Part shown: positions 15,030 to 20,247 of the stretch, piece after piece | How positions within the stretch are numbered: position 1 is the first letter of the stretch | Layout of the letters: each line of letters opens with the position of its first letter | Source of the DNA: CAXTPV01 sp964249405 | Lineage (GTDB): Bacteria; Pseudomonadota; Alphaproteobacteria; Acetobacterales; Acetobacteraceae | Reading direction: 5' to 3' | Assembly: GCA_964249405.1 (NCBI GenBank) | Contig: CAXUBX010000058.1 | Span: 1 to 20,247, forward strand | DNA length: 20,247 nt | Notes under the pieces: model-generated | Seen by the model: the letters and a program-made list of their open reading frames with translations, nothing else | Database searches by the model: none | Told to the model about the DNA's origin: nothing | Translations under genes and position numbers: made by a program

Positions 15030-16543
15030 GGCGGCGTCCAGCGATAGATCCAGGTCTCCGTCAGCGGCACGGCGGCGTTCATCAGTCGCGCGTGCATCTC
15101 GACCATCGTTTCGCGACCGGGCAGGAATTCGAAGGTCACCCGCCAGCCCCTCGTCTCGGGGTTCGGCTCGATCACCACGTTCCGGATCGTCCCCCTGCTG
15201 ATGCCGAGATCGCCGGCCGGGTGGAGATCGGGCGAGGCCACGTCGTCGCCCACGAAGTCGATCACCACGATGCGGCCGCCGTCCGGCCCGGCGCCGATCC
15301 TGGTATCGGTCGCGCGCCCGAGTGCCGTCGGCAGCGGATCGCTCCAGCACCAGTGCATGCGATAGGTGAAGCCGTATTCACCGTGCGCCGCGAGCTTGTC
15401 CCGCGGACGCCAGAACGCGACGATGTTGTCGTTCACCTCCGAGATCGAGGGGATCTCGACGAGATCGACCGCGCCGGCGTCCCAGGCGCCGACCGGCTCG
15501 ATGAACAGGCTCGGACGCTTCTGGTAGGCGAGCGCCAGGTCCTCGTAGTCGGCGAAGCCGCGCTTGCGCTGCATCAGGCCGAAGCCCCGCGGATTGGTGT
15601 CGACGAAGGCGCTGAACTGGAGATCGCGCGGATCGTCGAGCGGCCGCCAGATCTGCTCGCCGGCCCCGGTCCAGAGCGCGAGGCCGCCGCTGTCATGGGC
15701 GGCGGGGCGCCAATCGTCGAACTGGTGGCGGTTGTTGGCGTCGAACAGGAACATGCCCGTCAGCGGCGCGATGCCGGCCTCGGTGATGTCGACGCGCGGG
15801 AACAGCACGGCTTCGGTGTCAAACACGGTCTCCTGCCCGGGCCGGATCGTGAAGCGGAAGGCGCCGGTCGTGCTCGGGCTGTCGAGCAGCGCATGGACCA
15901 CCACCGCGTCGGCGTCCGGCCCCGGCTGCTCCAGCCAGAAGGCGCGGAAGCGGGCGAACTCCTCGCCTTTCGGGTCGCCGGTGCCGATCGCGAGGCCCCG
16001 GGCCGACAAACCATAGGTCTGGCCGCGGGCGACGGCGCGGAAATAGGACGCGCCCTGGAAGACGCAGACCTCGTCGAAATAGTCCTGCCGGTTCAGAGGG
16101 TAGTGGATGCGGAAGCCGGAATAGCCGAGGTCGTCCGGGACCTTGAGCTTCGGATCGGCATAGTCGAACACGTCCGGGTCGTAGGGCACGGGGCTCGCCT
16201 GGCCTCCGGCGACCGAGAACATCTGCACCTCGTCCGTGAACAGGAAGCCGCGCGGCAGGAACTCGGCGGTGAAGCGGCCGTGCTGCCCGGCCCAGAGCGC
16301 ACGGTCCTTCCGGTAGCGGATGCCGCGATAGGCGTCGAAGTCGAGATGCGCGACGGCCGAGGGCAGTGTCGTGTCGGGCGCATGGAACGGGTGGAGCGAC
16401 AAAGCGCGCGCGAGATCGCGGACGGTCGCGCCGTCGAACGGTCCCGGCGCGGCGGCAGGCAGCGCCTTCGCCGCGGCACGCGGCGCGGTGCCGAGCAGGG
16501 TCGCGACCGCGAGACCGCTCCCGATGAACAAGCGTCGCTCCAC
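15026..16543 (-). CDS. mdoG: Periplasmic glucan biosynthesis protein, MdoG/MdoD family
   Basis: A 505-residue exported protein of the OpgG/OpgD family, which works in the periplasm with MdoH to finish or branch osmoregulated glucans. The frame runs further upstream, but the GTG at 16543 is chosen because AGGAGG (16553-16548) precedes it and because translation from it gives an export signal. That signal is VERRLFIGSGLAVATLLG then PRAAA, a twin-arginine-like leader. The mature part has typical family stretches: HLDFDAYRGIRYRKD, EFLPRGFLF, YSGFRIHYPLN, PLTGMFLFDANNR, DTNPRGFGLMQRKR, EIPSISEVNDNIVAFWRP. In E. coli OpgD is a Tat substrate while OpgG is not, so this could be closer in export route to OpgD. 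It is the first gene before mdoH, coupled by a GTGA overlap. Confidence 0.88.
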   Translation of the reverse strand: MERRLFIGSGLAVATLLGTAPRAAAKALPAAAPGPFDGATVRDLARALSLHPFHAPDTTLPSAVAHLDFDAYRGIRYRKDRALWAGQHGRFTAEFLPRGFLFTDEVQMFSVAGGQASPVPYDPDVFDYADPKLKVPDDLGYSGFRIHYPLNRQDYFDEVCVFQGASYFRAVARGQTYGLSARGLAIGTGDPKGEEFARFRAFWLEQPGPDADAVVVHALLDSPSTTGAFRFTIRPGQETVFDTEAVLFPRVDITEAGIAPLTGMFLFDANNRHQFDDWRPAAHDSGGLALWTGAGEQIWRPLDDPRDLQFSAFVDTNPRGFGLMQRKRGFADYEDLALAYQKRPSLFIEPVGAWDAGAVDLVEIPSISEVNDNIVAFWRPRDKLAAHGEYGFTYRMHWCWSDPLPTALGRATDTRIGAGPDGGRIVVIDFVGDDVASPDLHPAGDLGISRGTIRNVVIEPNPETRGWRVTFEFLPGRETMVEMHARLMNAAVPLTETWIYRWTPP

Positions 16544-16768
16544 GAGCCCTCCTTCCTGCCGTTGCGCCGGTTCTGTTTCGCATCTGTGGCGGCAGGAGGG
16601 CAGCCCCGGACAGGCCCGGTTCCGGCGTCCGAGCACGAGGCCGTGAGAGCAATGGGCTGGAGCTTCTCCGTAGTTCCCTATATGTTCCCTCTATGTCCTT
16701 CACGTGATGGATGAGGATCAACGAGAGGCCGGGTCCGATTGCTTCCGACAAGATAACTCAAGATCAGC
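16544..16768. promoter_or_regulatory. Shared divergent promoter region of mdoGH and imuA-imuB-dnaE2
   Basis: The 225 bases between two divergent operons form the largest non-coding stretch in the window. The part near imuA (about 16670-16768) is clearly more AT-rich than its surroundings. It contains the LexA box and the mdoG Shine-Dalgarno. I could not place -35/-10 pairs with confidence on either strand. Confidence 0.7.
16673..16687 (+). promoter_or_regulatory. LexA (SOS) box, GTTC-N7-GTTC
   Basis: GTTC at 16673-16676 and GTTC at 16684-16687 are separated by exactly seven bases (CCTATAT). This is a perfect match to the alphaproteobacterial LexA-binding direct repeat. A third, one-mismatch half-site GTCC follows at 16695-16698 after another seven bases (CCTCTAT). 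The box lies about 81 bases before the imuA ATG, a position expected for SOS control of this cassette. Confidence 0.88.
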
Positions 16769-17641
16769 ATGATGCAGGGTTTTCCTAAAAAGCTTTCTGA
16801 GGACGGCGGGCGTACGGTCGATGCGCTGCGTGCAACGATCGCTCGCATGGACCGGACGTTGCCCCGACGCGCAGGAGGCACCGTCCTCGGCTTCGGTATC
16901 GCGGCGATCGACCGGCACCTGCCGGGGGGTGGGCTCGGTCCCGGGCTGCACGAGATGGCAGGGCTCCGGGACGGCGGCTTCGCCGCCGTGCCCGCCCGTC
17001 TCGCGGCGCATCTGTTCGGTCGGGCCGGCGGACACGCGCCCGTGCTCTGGGTCACATCGCGCCGGGACATCTTCGCGCCCGGCCTCGCCGCCGCGGGTCT
17101 GCCGCCCGGCCGGCTGCTGGTCGCGGAAGCGAAACGCGACGTGCTCGCAGTGATGGAGGAAGGCGCGCGTTGTCCCGCTCTCGGCGGCGTCGTCGGCGAG
17201 ATTCCGGACGCGCTGACGCTCACCGCCTCGCGGCGACTGCTGCTGGCATCCGAGGCGAGCGGCATGCCGGTGCTCGCGATCAGGCGCCCGAGGCGGACCG
17301 ACCCGGGAATGCCCGCGCCGGTCGATGCGCCGAACGCCGCGATCACCCGGTGGCGGATCGCCGCCCTGCCCTCCCGGCCGGAGGATCCGGTCGAGGCGGG
17401 CCCGTTCACGCTGACGTTCGGACCTGCCTTGTGGCGGCTCGATCTCGTCCGCGCCCGGGGCGCGTCGCCCTCGTCCTGGATCGTGGAGGCCTTCGATGAG
17501 ACGGGTCGTCTCGCTGTTCCTGCCCCATCTCGCGACCGACCGGCTGCGACGCCAGCACGGCGAAGCCGCGTCGATGACGAACGACGAAGCCGCGTCGATG
17601 ACGCGTGGCGGGGCGGCACTTCTGGTGACCGCGCGGCATGA
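16769..17641 (+). CDS. imuA: ImuA, SOS mutagenesis accessory protein
   Basis: A 290-residue RecA/SulA-like protein, the first member of the imuA-imuB-dnaE2 damage-induced mutagenesis cassette. Family features include LRATIARMDR, a conserved GGTVLGFGIAAIDRHLPGGGL, LHEMAG (typical of ImuA), and VLWVTSRRDIFAPGLAAAGL in the region corresponding to the RecA-like core. A canonical Walker A GxxxxGKT is not seen, as in other ImuA proteins. The ATG at 16769 has no strong Shine-Dalgarno; a second ATG follows directly. The last 146 bases overlap imuB in another frame. Within that tail a 24-base tandem duplication gives the repeat RRSRVDDE/RRSRVDDA, making the C-terminus an unstructured, Arg-rich extension. 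ImuA takes part with ImuB in bringing DnaE2 to lesions. Confidence 0.88.
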   Translation: MMQGFPKKLSEDGGRTVDALRATIARMDRTLPRRAGGTVLGFGIAAIDRHLPGGGLGPGLHEMAGLRDGGFAAVPARLAAHLFGRAGGHAPVLWVTSRRDIFAPGLAAAGLPPGRLLVAEAKRDVLAVMEEGARCPALGGVVGEIPDALTLTASRRLLLASEASGMPVLAIRRPRRTDPGMPAPVDAPNAAITRWRIAALPSRPEDPVEAGPFTLTFGPALWRLDLVRARGASPSSWIVEAFDETGRLAVPAPSRDRPAATPARRSRVDDERRSRVDDAWRGGTSGDRAA

Positions 17642-19061
17642 CGGGCGGAAGCTGGTGATCGACGGCGCGACCGCAGAGGCGCGCGCGATCGGGCTGCATC
17701 CCGGCCTGCCGGTGGGCGAGGCGCAGGCGCGGGTGCCCGGCCTCGTCGTGTGTCCGGCCGATCCCGACGGCGAGGACGCGTCGCTCCGCCGCCTCGCCCG
17801 GCTCTGCCTCCGCTACGCGCCGCTGACCGCGCCCGCGCCGCCGGACGGCGTGCTGGTCGACGCGACCGGCTGCGCGCATCTGTTCGGCGGCGAGCGCCGG
17901 CTGCTCCGGGCGATGGTGGAGAGTTGCGCCGCACTCGGCTTCGAGGCGCGCGCGGCGATCGCCGGCACGCCCGGTGCGGCGATCGCGGTCGCCCGCCACG
18001 GGATGCCGGATGCGAACGGTTGCGCGATCGTGCCGCCCGGCGGCGAGGCGTCGTCGCTTGCCGACCTGCCGCCGGAGGCGCTCCGGCTGGATGCGGCGCT
18101 GTGTGCGGAACTCCGGCGTCTCGGGCTCGGCACGATCGCCGACCTCCGCCGCCTGCCCCGTGGTCCGCTCGCCAGACGCTACGGCGCGATCGTGATGCGA
18201 CGCCTCGACCAGGCCTTGGGCGCACTCGACGAGCCGATCGGACCCGAAGCGCCGCCACGTCCGATCGCGTCGCGTCTCGGCTTCGTCGAGCCGTTGCTGA
18301 CCGCCGACGCGTTCGGGACGGTGATCGCGCGCCTGGTGGACGACGTCTGCGGCCGGCTCGACACGGCGCGGCTCGGCGCGCGGCGGCTCGAGCTCTGCTT
18401 CGAGCGGGTGGACGGCACCGAAGCCACGATCCGGGTCGCGACGTCCCGACCCGTCCGGAGACCGGTGCATCTCGCGCGCCTCCTCGCCGACCGGCTGGAG
18501 ACGATCGATCCTGAGCCGGGGGTGGAGGCGATGCGCCTGTCCGTCCGCCGCGCCGAGACGCTCGACCCGGTGCAGGAGGGCGCGCCGTTCGCGAGCGGGG
18601 CGATCGGCGCCGACGTCGCGCCGCTGGTCGACACCCTCGTCAACCGGCTCGGCGTGCGGCAGGTCTGGCGGCCGGACCCCGTGGAGAGCGACGTCCCGGA
18701 ACGCGCGGTACGGCCCGTTCCGTTCTTCTCGCCCGCTCCCGCGGCGAGGTCCTGGCCGGAGGCCCTCGCCCGTCCCGTCCGGCTGCTCGACCCACCGCAG
18801 CCCGTGACCGTGATGGCGCTGGTTCCGGACCACCCTCCCGCGAGCTTCATCTGGCGACGCGTCCGCCACGTCGTGCGGCACGCGGACGGGCCGGAACGGA
18901 TCGCCGGCGAGTGGTGGCGCCGCCCCGGCGAGGTCCGGGCGCTCCGGGACTATTTCCGGGTCGAGGACGAGGACGGCCAGCGCTTCTGGCTGTTCCGCCG
19001 TGGCGACGGGCGCGATCCCGAGACGGGAGACATGCGGTGGTTCGTGCACGGCGTGTTCTGA
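17496..19061 (+). CDS. imuB: ImuB, non-catalytic Y-family polymerase-like protein
   Basis: A 521-residue Y-family DNA polymerase homologue that in this cassette acts as an adaptor linking DnaE2 to the sliding clamp and ImuA. The N-terminus MRRVVSLFLPHLATDRLRR has lost the metal-binding Asp of active polymerases. The usual Ser-x-Asp-Glu site is replaced by LVDATGCAHLFGGE, the ImuB hallmark. Further matches are AIAGTPGAAIAVARHG, LGLGTIADLRRLPRGPLARRYG (helix-hairpin-helix; about residues 209-230) and the C-terminal GEWWRRPGEVRALRDYFRVEDEDG (ImuB C-terminal region, given by first and last residues). The ATG at 17496 is well supported by GGAGG at 17485-17489. An eight-residue repeat, GEAASMTN/DEAASMTR, near residues 22-37 comes from the tandem duplication and interrupts the conserved N-terminal region. 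Confidence 0.92.
   Translation: MRRVVSLFLPHLATDRLRRQHGEAASMTNDEAASMTRGGAALLVTARHDGRKLVIDGATAEARAIGLHPGLPVGEAQARVPGLVVCPADPDGEDASLRRLARLCLRYAPLTAPAPPDGVLVDATGCAHLFGGERRLLRAMVESCAALGFEARAAIAGTPGAAIAVARHGMPDANGCAIVPPGGEASSLADLPPEALRLDAALCAELRRLGLGTIADLRRLPRGPLARRYGAIVMRRLDQALGALDEPIGPEAPPRPIASRLGFVEPLLTADAFGTVIARLVDDVCGRLDTARLGARRLELCFERVDGTEATIRVATSRPVRRPVHLARLLADRLETIDPEPGVEAMRLSVRRAETLDPVQEGAPFASGAIGADVAPLVDTLVNRLGVRQVWRPDPVESDVPERAVRPVPFFSPAPAARSWPEALARPVRLLDPPQPVTVMALVPDHPPASFIWRRVRHVVRHADGPERIAGEWWRRPGEVRALRDYFRVEDEDGQRFWLFRRGDGRDPETGDMRWFVHGVF
17557..17603 (+). repeat. 24-base tandem duplication inside the imuA/imuB overlap
   Basis: Bases 17557-17579 recur at 17581-17603 with a single mismatch (17560 G versus 17584 A), a period of 24 bases. 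The 19-base core is cgaagccgcgtcgatgacg. Because 24 is a multiple of three, both overlapping frames are kept and each protein gains eight residues. Confidence 0.95.
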
Positions 19062-20247
19062 CCGCTCGCTACACCGAGCTCCAGGTCACCACGAACTACT
19101 CGTTCCTTCGCGGGGCCAGCCATCCCGAGGAGCTGCTGCTCCAGGCGGCGACGCTCGGCCACGCGGCACTCGGGATCACCGACCGGAACACGCTCGGCGG
19201 CATCGCGCGCAGCGTGCAGCGTGCGCGCGAAGTGGAGCGCGAGCTTCGGGTGCCCATGCGGATCGTGATCGGCTGCCGGCTCGATCTCTCGGACGGGATC
19301 TCGGTGCTCGCCTATCCGGAGGACCGGCGCGGCTGGTCGTCGCTCTGCCGGCTGCTCACCGCGGCGAAGCAGGGCGGCAAGACGTGCTTCGATCTCGGCT
19401 GGGACGCGTTCCGGGCGGGAAGCGACGGGCTGCTCGCGGCCCTGGTCGCGGACACGCCGGACGAGCCGCTCCGGCGCACGCTCGGCGAACTCCGCGACGC
19501 GTTCGGCGACCGCGCTTGGTGCGCGCTCTCGCTCCGGCGACGGCCGGACGACGCGGTGCGGCTCCGGGCGATCGAGCGCCTGGCGTCGCGATGCGGCATT
19601 CCCGCGGTCGCGACCGGCAACGTGCTCTATCACGCGCCCTCGCGGCGCATCCTGCAGGACGTCGTGACCTGCATCCGGGAAGGCTGCACGATCGACGAGG
19701 CGGGATTCCGGCGCGAGCGCTCGGTCGACCGCGAGCTGAAATCGCCGGACGAGATGGCGCGGCTGTTCGAGCGCCATCCGGAGGCGGTGGAGCAGACGGC
19801 CGTGCTCGCCGGGCGCGCCGCCTTCTCGCTCGACGAGCTCCGCTACCAGTATCCCGACGAGACGGAGCGGGACGGCGAGACGCCGCAGGAGACGCTGGAA
19901 CGGCTCTGCGGCGAGAAGTTCGCGGCCCGCTACGGCGACGACGCGGGCGGTCGCGCGCGCCGGCAGATGCGCGACGAGCTCGACCTGATCGGCCGGCTCG
20001 GTTACGCGCCCTATTTCCTCACCGTGCACGCGATCGTCCGGCAGGCCGAGACGATGGGCATCCTCGCGCAGGGACGCGGGTCGGCGGCGAACTCCGTCGT
20101 CTGCTACGTGCTCCGCGTCACCGCGATCGACCCGATCAAGGAGGGTCTGCTGTTCGCCCGCTTCGTGTCGGCCGAACGGCACGAACCGCCCGACATCGAC
20201 GTCGATTTCGAGCACGAGCGGCGGGAAGAGATCATCCAGTGGATCTA
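19037..20247 (+). CDS. dnaE2: Error-prone DNA polymerase DnaE2 (C-terminally truncated by window end)
   Basis: The first 403 codons of the alternative C-family polymerase alpha subunit that performs translesion synthesis with ImuA and ImuB. The PHP domain opens with YTELQVTTNYSFLRGASHPEEL, and LGITDRNTLGGIARSV follows. Later come LQDVVTCIREG, LIGRLGYAPYFLTVH, AQGRGSAANSVVCYVLRV and the polymerase active-site PDIDVDFEHERR (about 20188-20223), whose Asp pair is present. Full-length DnaE2 is over 1,000 residues, so more than half lies beyond the window. No ATG exists in frame near the start; the GTG at 19037 is preceded by GGGAGA and would overlap the end of imuB by 25 bases. A CTG at 19058 is the only closer, less likely alternative. 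Confidence 0.92.
   Translation, partial: MVRARRVLTARYTELQVTTNYSFLRGASHPEELLLQAATLGHAALGITDRNTLGGIARSVQRAREVERELRVPMRIVIGCRLDLSDGISVLAYPEDRRGWSSLCRLLTAAKQGGKTCFDLGWDAFRAGSDGLLAALVADTPDEPLRRTLGELRDAFGDRAWCALSLRRRPDDAVRLRAIERLASRCGIPAVATGNVLYHAPSRRILQDVVTCIREGCTIDEAGFRRERSVDRELKSPDEMARLFERHPEAVEQTAVLAGRAAFSLDELRYQYPDETERDGETPQETLERLCGEKFAARYGDDAGGRARRQMRDELDLIGRLGYAPYFLTVHAIVRQAETMGILAQGRGSAANSVVCYVLRVTAIDPIKEGLLFARFVSAERHEPPDIDVDFEHERREEIIQWI

Overview
The window is high-GC chromosomal DNA, almost entirely coding, from a draft assembly (a 100-N gap lies at 14167-14266). It looks alphaproteobacterial. The evidence is a perfect GTTC-N7-GTTC LexA box in front of an imuA-imuB-dnaE2 mutagenesis cassette, a GluQ-type tRNA synthetase, an mdoG-mdoH glucan pair and an Asp/prephenate-type aminotransferase. 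A Rhodospirillales/Acetobacteraceae-like or related lineage is possible, but this sequence alone cannot fix the genus. No rRNA, tRNA, CRISPR, insertion sequence or phage gene was seen, and no stretch longer than about 225 bases lacks a gene. Layout: (1) 1-1266 (+), the 3' part of a membrane-bound sensor diguanylate cyclase (propeller, Y_Y_Y, one membrane helix, GGEEF). (2) 1300-2697 (-) PLP-dependent group II decarboxylase and 2729-3643 (+) alpha/beta hydrolase of the haloacetate-dehalogenase type, divergent across only 31 bases. (3) 3624-10039 (-), a six-gene co-directional run. In transcription order it is gluQ, a GH13 glycosidase, two tandem class I aminotransferases, a double-GNAT acetyltransferase and a small nitroreductase. 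Several junctions are 4-base start/stop overlaps, so at least the distal part is probably one operon. (4) 10214-12043 (+), an HNH nuclease-like protein and an Fsr-type MFS exporter. (5) 12073-16543 (-), in transcription order mdoG, mdoH (broken only by the assembly gap) and a P-loop sulfotransferase. Together these suggest periplasmic glucan or envelope carbohydrate synthesis. (6) 16769-20247 (+), imuA-imuB-dnaE2, the SOS-inducible translesion 'mutasome', with dnaE2 running off the window. The most notable signals are in the last region. The LexA box has a third, degenerate half-site with the same 11-base period and lies in a 225-base intergenic region shared with the glucan operon. A near-perfect 24-base tandem duplication sits inside the long imuA/imuB overlap, so it adds an eight-residue repeat to both proteins in two reading frames at once. 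I found no clearly new multi-gene system. The other observations are unusual arrangements and lost motifs in known families.
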